Origin: Apoderus coryli | Taxonomy: Eukaryota; Arthropoda; Insecta; Coleoptera; Attelabidae | Length of the DNA: 64,000 nt | NCBI GenBank assembly: GCA_911728435.2 | Contig: OU452202.1 | Span: 13,867,135 to 13,931,134 of the forward strand | Direction: 5' to 3' | Part shown: positions 35,096-48,070 of the stretch, piece by piece | Numbering within the stretch: position 1 is the stretch's first letter | Layout of the letters: every line of letters begins with the position of its first letter | Translations under genes and position numbers: made by a program | The notes under the pieces: generated by a model | Databases searched by the model: none | The model's input: only the letters and a program-made list of their open reading frames with translations | What the model was told of the DNA's origin: nothing

Positions 35096-35640
35096 AATGG
35101 AAAATGGATGGTATATCACACGTAATGGTGTAATCAAGTATTTTTAGTTGTTATTTCAAGAACTTCAAGAAAAATCGCCATAGTTTGGCACTTATTTTCC
35201 GTAAAACATGCATTTTAGAAAGGCGTTTTTTAATAACCTCAAAAAGATGTTGTACTTAAATTGACAAATAATAACAAAAAATTGTGAGTAACGACGAGTC
35301 AGTTAAGTGTCAAAATATGGCGATTTTTCCTGAAGAAGTTTAAATTACAGCTAAAAATACTGAAAACTTGTTTACACCATTACGTGTGATATACCACCTA
35401 TTTTTTAATTGAAAATGGCTTTAAATTTAACAATAAAAAATCCAGGGTCGTATTTAAAAAAACGAATTTGATCAAAAAGTAAAAATGAGAAGCTGCTTTT
35501 CATTTTTGATATCTGTAAAAATAATGTCAGAAGTAAATAAAAACTAAAATCGCAAAAAATCGTTTTTTTTTTCAAAAATACTCGAAAACGGCTGAGGTTA
35601 CTTTTGAAAATACTTTTTAAAAGGTGTTTAAATTGTACAA
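35096..35640. repeat. two partial copies of the CTCTGCATTCAGTCAG family
   Basis: ATGGTATATCACACGTAATG and AAGAAAAATCGCCATAGTTT (about 35110-35220, minus orientation), and GTCAGTTAAGTGTCAAAATA onward (about 35296-35640, plus orientation). Confidence 0.65.
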
Positions 35641-35925
35641 CACTGTTGCTGATTTCATTTGGTTGCATTTTCGTCGTACGAATATATCGTTTAAATAAAT
35701 TTTCCTGGTAAATTACAGTGCATCGGAAATTGCAAATTTGCTCCCCCATTGCAACAAAGCTTCGTATATACTACAATCATTTTTCTGGCACACTGATTGC
35801 GGGTCCCGGTAGCGTTTTTATTATTATCACGACTTTCACTCTGCGCCATTAAATCAATTAACCATTTCCTGCTGTAAATACACACAGCGTGCGTATATAT
35901 AAAATGTACCGGGCAAATCACGCCT

Positions 35926-35933
35926 TTCCCACG
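35926..35933 (-). promoter_or_regulatory. Su(H) site CGTGGGAA
   Basis: Exact site in a non-repeat island (about 35690-35950) of mixed composition; candidate enhancer. Confidence 0.45.
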
Positions 35934-35949
35934 GTCAGACCTGTTTCCG

Positions 35950-36320
35950 TTTAATGTTGTTTTGTTATTTTCTTGTTTTTAATTTTGTTTTATATCACAC
36001 AAATTATATATCAACAAAATTACAGTTAGTTAACATCGGGAATCGTATTTATTGAATGATTTTTGTAGTCTAAAGGAAATGTTTGGACAAAGGTATAGGC
36101 AGTAGCAGCTATCGTCTTTGCTTATAGAATTATTCCTGATTTTTTCCGCACTGTCTATTTGTAATGTCTTTCAATATGTCAATATGTTTGGAAACGTTAA
36201 GTTATTTTTTTTATTTTCATGAAACCATAGGATTCATGAAAAGTTTATTTGGTCAGGTATCGACAAATTTAGAAAAAATCGGTTGTGTCACCTAAAAACT
36301 TTCTTGAAGGTTGAAGCATT
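35950..36320. other. gene-free stretch
   Basis: Nothing recognised. Confidence 0.35.
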
Positions 36321-36764
36321 GTGGCTGCTGTACATTATAATCTAAGCACAATGGTAGATGTAGCTTCAAACGTTAAAGCAGTTAGGTTGGCTTACTTAAA
36401 TAATTACACGCTGCTCTCGAGTTTTGGCAGAGCTTCTAGGACTTGTGGTGGTTTTGCTATTATTGATAGAGCTGATAGTGTTCATCTATGTGCGCTTGTA
36501 AAATTTGCAACTAAATATTTTATAGAGTTTGAGTGCTCTGCTGTGCAAATTTGTATTTTACCAGTCTATAGATCCCCCTCAGGTGATCTTAAAAACATCT
36601 ATGTATTTGTGGAGACCTTATTGTGGATTAGAGCAGCGATTCTTTCCGTGACAGGGCTCTTTTCTGATTTGTTCGACTCATTTGGACTAACATCCATGGG
36701 TGGACTGACTTCATCGCGGCAAAATCGCATACATTGTTGTTTTAAAGGATCTAGGGGGTCCTAA
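36321..36764 (+). mobile_element. Jockey-type LINE endonuclease-domain fragment
   Basis: SSFGRASRTCGGFAIIDRAD, then FECSAVQICILPVYRSPSGD and DLFDSFGLTS match the apurinic-endonuclease-like domain that precedes reverse transcriptase in Jockey-group LINEs. The nearby reverse transcriptase fragment at 34640 lies upstream, in the wrong order for one element, so these are two separate insertions. Confidence 0.65.
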
Positions 36765-36778
36765 AGTCACACCACTGG

Positions 36779-36786
36779 TGTGGGAA
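36779..36786 (+). promoter_or_regulatory. Su(H)-like site TGTGGGAA
   Basis: Exact YGTGGGAA, but at the edge of a LINE fragment and a mariner remnant, so likely incidental. Confidence 0.2.
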
Positions 36787-36824
36787 TACCAAAATTTCAA
36801 CTTAGGGCCTTGGCGGACCATAGC

Positions 36825-37530
36825 TATGATAACTTTTGAACCGGCTTGTATAAATTAATGCAATTTGAGTTTAATTTACGCTAGATAGAGACTCATCGGG
36901 TAACCCAATTTATTAAAACAATGGCATTTCATTAACCGGGATCGTTGGATAGCATTTCATTGGACATTTGTTTTGCCAAGAAGGTTAAACGGAGAACTTT
37001 ATTTGCGGTTCCTCCAAAACAACTTGCCAGAACTGTTGGAAGATCTATACCTTTGGAAATGCGGCGAAACCTTTGGCATGATGGAGCTCCGCCCCATTTT
37101 ACGCTAGCAGTGCGAGAATATTTAAATGTGACTTTTGAAAATCCTATAGGATAGGAAGAGGAGGACTAGTTGCCTGGCCTCCTCTGTTCCACACCGGTTG
37201 ACACTACGGGAAACCCAACCCAACTCAACAATCTTCAATTCACAAAGCTAGGGAATGCGAATACAAAATTAATTTATACAATACCACACTTCATACATTT
37301 TAATTAAAAAGTACTTTATCTCGAAACCGGTTTATTTTTTCAATATCGAACAAGATTACCATTTTTAAGGCAAAATGTTAAAGCTATTTAAAAACTGTTA
37401 CAAAATCTCAGTAGCAAGACGCATTAAAAAAATGGGTTAACAATCCCTACGTCAGTGCGCCCCTGCGGAAATTATACTAAAATTGCATTAATTTATACGA
37501 GGCGGTTCAAAAGTTATCATTAAAAAACAG
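36825..37530 (+). mobile_element. mariner-like element remnant
   Basis: Inverse copies of AAAAGTTATCATT / ACTTTTGAACCGCCT-like sequence flank it (about 36825-36866 and 37484-37530). Between them, plus-strand PLEMRRNLWHDGAPPHFTLAVR followed by EYLNVTFENPIG is the transposase block around the second catalytic Asp. Same broad family as the copy at 7644-8739. Confidence 0.7.
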
Positions 37531-38199
37531 AATTTCAGGTCTAGTGTTTAAGAGCTCATAGCTCTAGAGCGAGAGCCGATTCGTTAAAACTTTATATGAA
37601 CCTATACCCTTCTTTTTTCACAACCTACCCCAATCCGAGAGATTGCCCACATATTCTGGGATACCCTGTATATGTAATTCATAGCAAGACACTGCGTCAT
37701 GAGCATTGCAAACAAGATGTTTATATCAGTGCCGGTCTCAATTCATGCAAATTTCAGACTTGAAAAGTGCAACTGTTGGTGGTTGATCAGATTGATATCC
37801 AAGTAATGTACATTTTATACTCTTACAGCAATATTTTGGTATAGATTTCTACTGCCAAATCTAATAGGTTTTCTTGTACATCTTCAACATCAACAAATTT
37901 CCGCTTCATGTGTAGAATATTCTGTAGTCACAGTGCTGTAAAGCCGGTTCTGTATCGCAATTTTAGATTGTACTGGTTTAAAAGACATTTTAAAGAAGTG
38001 TTTAAAGCCAAAACAACAATTCTTCTCATGACGTCGGTGACCCGTGCTGCCTTCCAGCTAAGCGTAAGAGGGGTCAAAAGGTGATCACGCGCGTATTTAT
38101 ATTGTTGTATACATTATGTATACGTTGGATTGTGTATGTGAGCGCTACAACGCAAACAATCAGTATACAGGGTGATTCAATAAATACAAAATAAATAAT
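37531..38199. other. gene-free stretch
   Basis: No gene. GGGATACCCTGTATATG near 37660 is an isolated repeat end. Confidence 0.4.
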
Positions 38200-38600
38200 T
38201 TTGTCGCACAGCACACGGGGTTTTGTTTAATTTATGGCAGGGCCTCAGTCTAATTTTGTTTCACCAGACTGGTCGACATTTTTTCCGCTATGCTACAAAT
38301 GATTTATCTTATTATATTCACGGATACATACTCCTGTCTTCCTGTGGTATGCTGTCTCAGGCTTTCACTAGGGCTTCTGTTAGTTGCTGAAGAATTTGGA
38401 CGACGTCGAATACGTTTATCCAATCTATCCCATAAGTGTTCAATTGGATTAAGGTCAGGGCTTATCGCTGGCGAATTTCATGCTTGTTAAGAAAATCTAT
38501 AGTAATCGCAGCAGTATTATAGGCCTTGCATTATCATGCATGAAAATAAACTCAGGGCCTATACCATATGCTGCAGGAATAACGTGATCTCACAGAATTG
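38200..38600 (-). mobile_element. Tc1-type transposase fragment
   Basis: On the minus strand, across frames: EFIFMHDNARP (second catalytic Asp), DKP-PLNPIEH-LMG-like (SPDLNPIEHLWD, the Glu region) and RIRRRPNSSATNRSP. The HDNARPH and NPIEHLWD boxes identify Tc1 rather than mariner. Heavily decayed. Confidence 0.7.
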
Positions 38601-38776
38601 ACATGACATTGACATTAACTTCGTTGCCATACTAACATGAATATTTCTTCATCACAGCCCACTATAAATTTAATAAGAATTTATTGAATGATAAATTTAG
38701 GCAAATTAGGCATTTGATTTTTCAGAGAAAATTGACAAAATTAGAAACATTGTTGTATAGCTCCATCTAGCGGCTA

Positions 38777-40438
38777 TATACAGGGTGTCCTATAGTGACG
38801 GACCATTAAAATATTTCGGAGACTACTTTGAATTGAATTTGGAAAAGTTTGGTATATACTCGTATATTGCCGAATATGGTCTATTCAAATATCATAAAAC
38901 CAACCGGTTATATTGGAAGTTGTTAGTGACTTTGTTATTTTAAATAGAATACCCTATATATTATGACATTTTTGGATTCCACATAAAATTCTAGACATGT
39001 TTCATGTATCATATCCTATACCTAAATCCAGCCGTTTTTGACGTATATCAAGATTTATGTCAAAACTGACATTTTAGTGCTCAATAATAATCACATTTTT
39101 TTCTTATAAAGAAGTCTTTAGTAATCATTTTGCAGGCGTTTTCTTATTAAATAAGATATCCTTTTTCCGATACATACGACATTTTCTGCTTTATTGATAT
39201 AGGGTGGTCAAAAACTTATACTGAAAACGATATTATAAAAACAGTCGAAAGTCAGTTTTTTCAAATGGAACAGGTATATTTTTATAATTTTATCTTACGT
39301 ACCATTAAAAACTAAAGAAACTTTCTAATAGGTTACTGATTTTGAAAATGCATAGTTTGCGAAATATCCGCAATGTAATATTTTGAGCATTTTCGCTATT
39401 CTCGTATATCACTTTGACTAATTATTTTAGTGTGCCATGAAAATAATAAAATTTTTCTGCAGGCCCATAAACGTCTAATCAAACATCAAGATGGGAGGCA
39501 TGTTGAACAAATAAATTAGTATTTTCTATCGTTACTTGAAAATTTGTTATTCTTTTAGTAAGTATAATTTCTACTATATTATCTTTATTTGTAGTTATAG
39601 GATTTTGTAATACTCGATTTGTATAGCTCCGAACTAGTTATACCTAATTGATTTCTTAAAATTGTTCTTAGTTTTTTCCCTGCTTATTGTTACACATATG
39701 AGTATTTCTCGTGTACAGGTTGTATCTATTAAATTCTGACATTTCCATGGACTCAAATCCCAAGTAAACGTAAAGAACAAGTAATAGTGACACGTCTAAG
39801 AATAGGACACACAAATTTAACGCACCAACATCTCCTAAACAAATCTCCACAACCTACGTGCAATACATGTAATATCGGTATGTCCGTAAAGCATTTCCTA
39901 GTGGAATGTCCACAGTTTTCTGATTTGCGTATAAAATACGATATACCTTTAGAGTTAGAAAAAGCACTTAATGATGAACCTACAACTATACATAAATTAA
40001 TTAAGTTCCTTACAGAAACCGACCTGATTCAGAAAATTTAAGTAGATAATACATCTGAGAATTTCATTGTAATGTTCCTATATGTTATGTAAATTAAATA
40101 ATTGTTATAGAAATCCGTAATGTATATAGAAATGCCGCTAATAACCAAAATGGTTGATGCGGTTATAAATAAAATAATAAAAAAAAAAATTGTGACATTC
40201 TCTGTGGATAAATAATAAATTTAGCTTTTGAATAAGTATTTTCAATTTTTATAACAATTATTGTGCAACTTACCTTTCAAAATGACTGATTAATTACAAT
40301 TATTTGATTAACAACGGTTGGTATTATGATATTTGAATAGACCATATTCGGCAATACAGATACCAAAATTTTCCAAATTCAATTCAAAGTAGTCTCCGAA
40401 ATATTTTAATGGGTCGTCGCCATAGGACACCCTGTATA
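38777..40438. mobile_element. composite fold-back repeat, copy 2, with a nested LINE tail
   Basis: The ends TACAGGGTGTCCTATAGTGA (from about 38777) and CGCCATAGGACACCCTGTAT (to 40438) extend as inverse copies for about 110 bp, including TATTTCGGAGACTACTTTGA. The inner block 39120-39420 matches the arms of copy 1 (14321-14575). A LINE 3' end (39751-40187) lies inside. Confidence 0.7.
39751..40187 (+). mobile_element. LINE 3' end with poly(A)
   Basis: LRIGHTNLTHQHLLNK, then CNTCNIGMSVKHFLVECPQF is the cysteine/histidine cluster that follows RNase H in many insect LINEs. The open frame ends at 40041 and an A-rich tail (AATAATAAAAAAAAAA) closes it at about 40187. It is 5' truncated within the composite repeat. 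Confidence 0.75.
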
Positions 40439-41837
40439 AAAAATAATTAAAAGCATCAATACTGTTTTTGATACCAAATATTACTTTTATACTGAGCCTA
40501 ATTTTATTAAAATCGGACTATCCATAAGAAAGTTAGATCACTTTTTAAAAACCAACATTCTCCGGCTCCTCCACCATTTATTTAAGAAGATAGGGAAAAC
40601 AGGTTTATATAAAAAAGTTTTAGAATTGTAGTTAGATCATTCTTATTCAGTTTAGCACTTACGTAATTTAAGTATATTTTTTATATAATTATAAAATTTA
40701 GAGTTAGATTTACGCCCTCTAGCGGACATTTTAGGAAACTAAAACTATTTTCCAGCGATTTCCGTTGTCCGCTTTTACTAAAAATAAAATACTCCGAAAA
40801 CTGTAACATGATTAGTTTTCGAGATAGAACACCGGTTCTTCTTCTTCCAGGGATATGATTTATTCAAAAACAGTTGAAGATGGGTATTTACAAAAATACT
40901 CCAAAACAGATATGGAATCGAAAGTAAACTAAGTAATCACTTAAAATTTACAAAGAACCGTAGGTATGCTAGTTTCCTCAAAACGTGAAATGTAGCATCG
41001 ACCAATAATCACCCTGTATATGTATGTATTATGTGCAATTATAATACAAAACCGATAACATAATCAAGTGGTGTTGGATGTTAGAGATCCAGAACAATAT
41101 TTATTGTATTATATTGTAACTTTTCCATGGTAAGATATTTCTAGAGAAAAAACAAGTCTGTTTAGTCAAGTGACTTATTATTGTCATTGCCCTTGTTTCA
41201 TAATATAATATTTAATGTGTGTGAAATTGTACAGGGTGAGTCTATCAAGATGCGTAGGCTTATTGTATCAAACCTGTAACAAATTTGATTTGTTCTTCAG
41301 TATGGTCGTATGTAGAACTAATACGGTCACATTTTCAAAACATTCCTAGAATACAGAGTGTCCCAAAAAGAGAAATATATCAAAGGTTACGTTTTTTTAG
41401 CGGATCATCCTATATTTAGGGAGGCATTTTGATAGTCCCTCAAAAATAAATGCTATTTGGTATAGGGTGTGCTATACCTATCTCTTACGGTTGCCACAAA
41501 AATCATCAATTTGTGCAAATTTGGTGCTTTGGCAAAACCTTTATATTTTGATGTCTGGAGAACTTGAAAAAAAATCTTTAGACTGGTGATAACTAATTTT
41601 CATGGTAACTTATTGATGAAAACAGTCGTCTTTTAAGTTATACAGGATGTTGACAACTAGTAACCAAAATTTGCCCTTATTTAAATGAGTGTAACTTGAT
41701 TTCCTCACACGGAACACCCTATACAGTTGCAGATTTTAATTCTGCATGAATTTTGTTAAAGGTTATTAGTATTCAAATTGCTGAACTTTCGCTTAAACTA
41801 CGTTTTTCTATTAGTAAGTTATTATTTCTCCAAAAAC
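40439..41837. other. gene-free stretch of repeat ends
   Basis: No gene. Isolated ends: ATCACCCTGTATATG (41005), TACAGGGTGAGTCTATCAAG (41232), AGAGTGTCCCAAAAAGAG (41355), GGAACACCCTATACAG (41710). Confidence 0.4.
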
Positions 41838-42138
41838 ATAGGTGAGTCGGGAGGGATGGGCCTAACTCTTAGGGTGTATTCTATGTATCAAAATAATTAC
41901 AAAAAACTCAAATGTGGATATCCAATATTCATTTGTTTTCAAGTGTCAGCGTTAAATAAAATAATAATATTGTTAGACCAAAATATACAAAACATTAACA
42001 GTGTTTTAAATAAATCATTGGTTTAGTAAATTTTGAAAAAGACCCCATTGACTTCGAAATATTGAGTTTTTTCTTATTATTTTGATGCATATATTAAACC
42101 CTTAGAGTTAGTCCCATTCCTCCCGACTCACCCTGTAT
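41838..42138. mobile_element. MITE, about 300 bp
   Basis: TGAGTCGGGAGGGATGGGCC...ACTCTTAGGGT at the left is the inverse of ACCCTTAGAGTTAGTCCCAT...TCCCGACTCACC at the right. The 82-codon frame across it is part of the repeat. Confidence 0.7.
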
Positions 42139-43589
42139 ATACAGGGGGGTTTGACCAGGAAAATCCGTGGTAAATATTGGAAAAAGTAGGTATAATTCGA
42201 AAGGTTATTAAATTTACGGCTGCCATATAAGGTCCATGCTGGGGGCAAGGCGGCTAAATTACGTATTTTACCTCTTGAAACAAGATTGCCACGAAATAGC
42301 TATAAAAATATATGCTTCCTATAATGCTAATTCTTAGGATCTCAGTAGTTGTTAGAATTTTATTAACAATCCTGGAATGCATTTAATGTAATCAAGTTTA
42401 ACAATATTGATATAATTTTATTATTCTATTCTACCTGACATTAATATTTTCCTTCCAAACACCAAAACTAGGGCAAATACTGAGTTTCCCTTCACATGCC
42501 TAACCTTACCCTATACGTGGCCTACTAAAATAAACCGAACGACCGTTCTACCCCACGAAACAGCTACCGTTTCAAAATTGAGGTCAGTCAAGGTCGGCTC
42601 ATATTCACGGCGCACGGTAGAACAGGGCCGTGGCCCTTCTTAGGGGTCATAGCCTAAAAATTAATGTGGATTAAGGGTAAACTGGGACACACGAATAAGG
42701 TGAGGGTTAGTAGGACGTCGGAATACTAGAAGAGTATAGGAGGTATGCGTATATAGGTAAATAGACGATACGTACAATGTATTTTTATTTTGCTATACTT
42801 GTCATTGCTGCGTTTAGATATTTGAATTTTTGACTAAAAATGTACTTATTTAGGAAACTTGCTCTTAGTTGTATGACAGTGGTGGAGTAGTTGTTTTATC
42901 TTGTTCTCTTAATATTATACATAACAAAACGTAAGTGGAAATCTGAATTTACTGTTACAGTTTGTTATTATGGTCTATACTTACTGATGAAAGATACTAA
43001 ACCAAATCAATGATCACTGCGTGATCAGCACGTGAACATATATGAAATCCAGATTTGGTCCACCTTTAAGTTTTTCGAGAAAAACAAGTATGCCTTTTTT
43101 ATGTAGAAAACTTTATTTTATCACATTTTTGCCACAAATGGAATAAAAGTCACAAGAAAAAAAAGTTAGGTTATAATTAAGGCAAGGGTCTCCCCCGTTT
43201 ACACGCCTATTATATAGTCATTAATTTTTATTCAATTTCATGTGAGTTTACGACATTTAACTAGGTGATATATATGCTGCATTTGATTAATTCATATTTA
43301 CTCGTTTCGAAAATATTTCAAAAACATCGTCCTCAGGCAGAGTCATCTTTGTAAATAAGGACTTTTCGAAAAATTACAATTTAAGTTTTTTTCATGATTA
43401 GACGTCCCAAATTTGCTCACAAATTTTGACCACCTATTTTAGAAACACCTTGTATATTAGTTAATTCAAAGATGTATATAATTTTTACTTAACACTAGAA
43501 ATTTAAATTAAGTAGGCACTTATACAAGAAACTATTTTCATATTATGTGTAGGTATATTTTAATATCCATGGCCATCTTCCTAATCAAT
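42139..43589. other. gene-free stretch
   Basis: No gene. 42480-42660 is G+C-richer than its flanks without a recognised site. A weak hammerhead-like sequence is at about 43285-43340 (minus). Confidence 0.4.
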
Positions 43590-43715
43590 TCCATCTTAAA
43601 CCGCGTGCGAGGCACGAGGCGCGACGGCCACATACCGATGCCGTGGAGCGTGTCCGTTGCTCGTTTGTTTCCCACGCTTAGGATCGTCGTCGCATGCTGC
43701 TGCCTGTTTAGCATG
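43590..43715. promoter_or_regulatory. G+C-rich island with Su(H) site
   Basis: Contains CGTGGGAA on the minus strand (43669-43676) and CACGAG (N-box type HES site) near 43612. The sharp change from the A+T-rich flanks and the lack of repeat hallmarks suggest a conserved regulatory block. The overlapping 84-codon open frame shows no protein motif. Confidence 0.45.
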
Positions 43716-46130
43716 ACATACTATGATATTATCATTATTGTTATTATTATATTCATTATCAGAACAATGGTTATTCGCCTTCGAAATGGAAAATATTAAG
43801 CAGCATATTTATGGTATGTTACCATTATGCGGTTGATGGGTATCGTGATAGAGTTACTTAAAGGAAAATTGGTTAGCTATTTGCTATGAATGATACCAGA
43901 TTTTTTAAGCGCCATGAATAATGATGATGTTTTTTATAGAGAGAGAGAATTTCAAATTGCATGAAATCGTTGAATGTTGGCTAACAACTGCTCAATTGTT
44001 CCTAGTTTATAGGCGTAGACATGCGAAAGTACAGGATAGCCCAAACTGGACGATTTCTTATGGGAACTCATGTTTCTATCACGGGTCTACTGAAAAAGTA
44101 ATATATGCGTCATCTAGGCTCAAATTTCATGAAAAACTCAGGGGTGAAAACAGTTTTTGCTTATGTTAAACTATTTCGCCGCTAGGGGATGTTTCTCGAG
44201 TTTGATCAATTTTTGTTTTCGATCTAAGTATAACTTTTTTGTTTTTGTAGATAATTCGATCACGAAAAAACTTTTTTATAACACTTTTTTTATAAAAGAA
44301 GCTGATCTAACTTGTTTCTATACAAGGCAACTGTCAAATTTGTTCGCAATTTCGATAGGAGTGTTTAAGCTTTTCAGGGTATCACAAAGATAGTGCATGA
44401 ATCTTGAACCAACTCAGGAAGCAGTTGTTCGTTGTTCCATTCTATTGTAACTACAGTCAAAATTGCGCTTTTGAGGACATCAACTGTTTCTGGCTGAATC
44501 CTTGGATCACAAAGTCTGTTTTTTATTATCGAAAATGTAAAGAAGTCATTGGGACTACAGTAACAATTGGACGTTTTGCTGCTTTAAAATATCAACCGTC
44601 TGGCGAACTGCAACTTTTTGTTTTTAGTTGACCGTTTTTGGATAACAGAAAATTATATACGGTCGATTGTGCAGTAGCTAAATCGTAATTGCATATGTTT
44701 TTCTTAGGCAACCTCCTGTATATTATGAATTTTTTTGATGCTCCATATAGATGTCTCACGAGGGGTAAACCGCTGGGCAATATTTGTACACCAGACATCC
44801 TCTTTCTTTAAGACATCCCAGGACTGTAGACTGTACATCAAACCAAATCCCAAGGAATTCCCCGGACATATCAGGTCATCCATGAAAATCCTTAGATATT
44901 CTAATGTAATATTTTTAACAAGAAACAGATGTCAATGTTATTGATATTGGGATTTTAATTGAAACGAAAAACAAATTCACCCGAAAATAAATACACAAAA
45001 AATAAATAAATAAACATATGCAATAATGTATCTAGCCTAACTTTTTGAACGCCCCTCGTATATCGCTATGACTGTAAACGTTAAACGCATATGAACTTTA
45101 TTGTAACAATTAATAACGAACGCTTTTAACAACAATACCTCTCAACAATAAATATATAAACAATATAGTAAAAAACACTTATAAACAAGACAAACATTTA
45201 TAACTTATAAAGAAAGACAACTGAACTGAAAAAAACTGAACTGAAAATCCCGAATTACTCCTGATCCCATCATCAGAAATAAATTTGGAAAAATTAGAAA
45301 AACGTAGCTAAGCATAAGAGTCAATTGAAGCTAATTTGTTTAGAAAAAGTTTGTCTAAAATAAAATATGTCATAAAATTGAAACCATGGATTATTCAATC
45401 AGGAATAAAACCGGTATGCGTGTAAACAACTTTTCTTTTTATAAATCATTATATGGAAGTTATTGTATAATTTACAAATCAAAGTAAGGTGTTAGAAAAA
45501 GAAAACTTATTTAGACAAATTTCTGTTCTGTTCTTGCTGATTGATCCATAGGTACCTATTTTTTATTTATTTTGCAGACACTTTTTCTACAAAAATTGGC
45601 TTTATTAGACTCTTACGACATATAGTAGACTGTCTTTTTCGTTATTTATCATAATTACTGATGATGGGACCAGAAGTCTATTCCTTTAAAGTTTCAACGC
45701 CATTGGAGTTTATTAAAATCGATTTTTGTGGATATTGATTTTTTCATTACCTTTCAAATAAAATTTTAACTTAATTTCAAATTAATGAAGCCAAAGACAA
45801 ATAAATAACAATTAAGTTTCAAGAAAAACAAAACAGAAAAACTGAAGTATTGTTTGTAAATACAAATCTTGTTAAAGTAATTTTATTGATTACATAAACT
45901 CTCAGAAATTAAAATTTTAAAGTTCCATTTATCATTCATTCAATCAATATAATATGTATAATGGGGAAATTAAAAAAAAATGGACCAACTACATAATTAT
46001 TAATAATTGATTATATACAGCAAAATATTTATAGCCAGGGTTAAAATTCCGTTATTATATTAAATTATAAATAAGGCAAAATAAAAAAAAAATGAACGTA
46101 TTAAGTACCTACGTCATGGTCGAGTCCTAA
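43716..46130. other. gene-free stretch with two repeat traces
   Basis: 44030-44200 is a diverged copy of 16380-16560. 45250-45690 is a fold-back with arms around CTGATGATGGG. The open frames at 43921-44944 are short and unrelated to known families. Confidence 0.4.
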
Positions 46131-46193
46131 TAAAAACGTGTCATGCACGGCCCGTTCTGATGCCAAACACGTGTTTCTCGGGGACGATCCGAG

Positions 46194-46201
46194 CGTGGGA
46201 A
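46194..46201 (+). promoter_or_regulatory. Su(H) site CGTGGGAA
   Basis: Exact site in a G+C-richer island (about 46130-46260). The palindrome AAACACGTGTTT (46165-46176, CACGTG class) is 25 bp away and could bind HES or other bHLH proteins. Candidate enhancer. Confidence 0.45.
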
Positions 46202-46379
46202 TAAAGGCAGATGCAACTTACAACAACACTCGAGAAAAGGTGAATCACGCATGTCGTGGCATTTTTAATTTTTATCTTGCGTTTGCTATCTCTCCTGAAA
46301 CGCGACCACTATTTTTTATGATTGCTTTTCACTTTTTCTCTGTATCTATCGTTTTTCTTTTTTGCGTCACTTCCTAAAT

Positions 46380-47820
46380 ATAAGTATCGTTTATCTTTAA
46401 AAGGTAAATTTGAATAGGAAGATTGATAACTGGGAGTATTTGGTTTCCACATATATATCTTTAAAAATATTCGATAAAGATTGGGTAATAGTTGCCTTAA
46501 AGTGATATCTCAATAAAAACAAGGGGTTGCCTGTCACATTTGTAGGTATTAAAGCATGTCCGTAATATAGTGATAGATATGGAGGGTTAATAATTATTGT
46601 ACAATATATTGAAAAAGTATTTATTATTATATGGTCAACTTCTTCCGATTTAATAAATTTCTCGTTTTATGTGTGCGCAACCTCTGTAAGGTAAAAGTAT
46701 CTCCTCGCAAAAAATAGCTACTGTCGGGGCTTGTTAATTCATGCACGGTGTGTATTTGTTTACCCTTTAAATTTGGAATCAAATTTTCGGAAACTTATTG
46801 AAGTGAGGCAAAAGGCTTTTGGAGACGAGTAACTGTCAAACTCATCGAAAGCACCACCTACCACCGGCAACATACAAATAAATTTTAATATAAAATAGAA
46901 CGCGAACCTCATACCACTGAACAAGGGCGGCTCGTTACCTCTTAAAGAGCGTAAATATCAGTAATAAAAAAATTTAAAATAAAAACTGTACTTTTATATG
47001 AGCGTGATATACCTAATAAAATATAATGATTTGATTGGTAAGATGCTGTTTGGAATTTCCATGCAGTTTGGCCTTCTCAGCGAGATGCACTAAATCATCA
47101 ACACCACCAAAAAATACACACGCAAAAGTTTTTCGTTAATGCAAATTAAATCCATATTCCAATTAACAAAATCAAAACAATAAAGTAAAATATAAAATAA
47201 AGCTACATTCTGTCCATCCTGCATCTCTGTATAAATTCGTTACTATACGCTCTAAAAACTACACAGCTTGAAAATAATTCTCAATTGTCATTGGTCGGCT
47301 CAAGGTCGACTATCTGTATTGTGACGTATACCACCAGTACTGCAACGAGAAGTTTACTTAGGCTATATCACAAGGGTGGGACTAATATAATAATATAACA
47401 ACGACTGGGAGCTGACAAACGAGATGGATACAAATTATAGCGAAATAATATAACAATATTCAAATAATTTTTTGTTTGTTTTTTTAATTATATCGAAGAT
47501 AACTATTTCCCAAAAAATTTACATATTTTATTATCAGCTGCAGCTCTTATGTACTAGCCGCCACTGCCCCTGACCATCGAACAGTGGTTCATAGTTCATA
47601 ATACCCTGTATTGCCAGTTATTGTTACTGAAATGTCAATATTGAAATCATATATTGAATAATATATAGGAGGCAAAAATATATCCAATTACAGTTTTTAT
47701 TGAACAGTACAAACGCCCTTTACTCAAGGATCTTCTTTGTCAAAATAACAAACCTCAATTATGTTTCAGTTCGTACACAAATTCACTCTAAAAAGCGTAC
47801 CGTGTTTTCAGCAATTTTGC
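46380..47820. other. gene-free stretch
   Basis: No gene. A proneural-type GCAGCTG is at about 47536-47542 (minus). AATACCCTGTATTG near 47600 is an isolated repeat end. Confidence 0.4.
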
Positions 47821-47829
47821 AGTCTGCAA

Positions 47830-48070
47830 AAGTATAGAGATTGATACAAATAAGCAAATTAATATGTACTCAGACAGCCAGGCGGCCTTAAGAGCTCTGA
47901 AGAATTCTAAGGTCACAATTAAACTGGTATGGGGATGTCAAAAAGAACTTAGGGCCGTGGTGGAGCATAATAAAGTTTACCTGATAATATGGGTCCTGGG
48001 GCACTCGGTAATCGAGTGAAATAAGAGAGCAGATTGGCTAGCTAGGCAGGCGTCTGAAACCCTAACTTAG
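47830..48070 (+). mobile_element. LINE RNase H domain fragment
   Basis: YSDSQAALRALKNSKV (an RNase H catalytic Asp region) and IIWVLGHSVIE-NKRADWLAR, where W-GH-G-N--AD-LA is the closing RNase H motif; the usual Gly after Glu is a stop here. Same strand as the cysteine-cluster tail at 51150. Confidence 0.75.

Noticed and set aside
43285..43345. CTGAGGA...GAAACGAG on the minus strand
   Set aside because: Stem II is weak and the spacing is longer than in the other copies.
45250..45690. CTGATGATGGG in both arms of a fold-back
   Set aside because: Lacks the GAAAC box; similarity to a hammerhead is limited to the first core segment.
46138..46377. 79-codon plus-strand open frame
   Set aside because: Overlaps the candidate enhancer island; no protein motif, and G+C-rich composition alone can keep a frame open.
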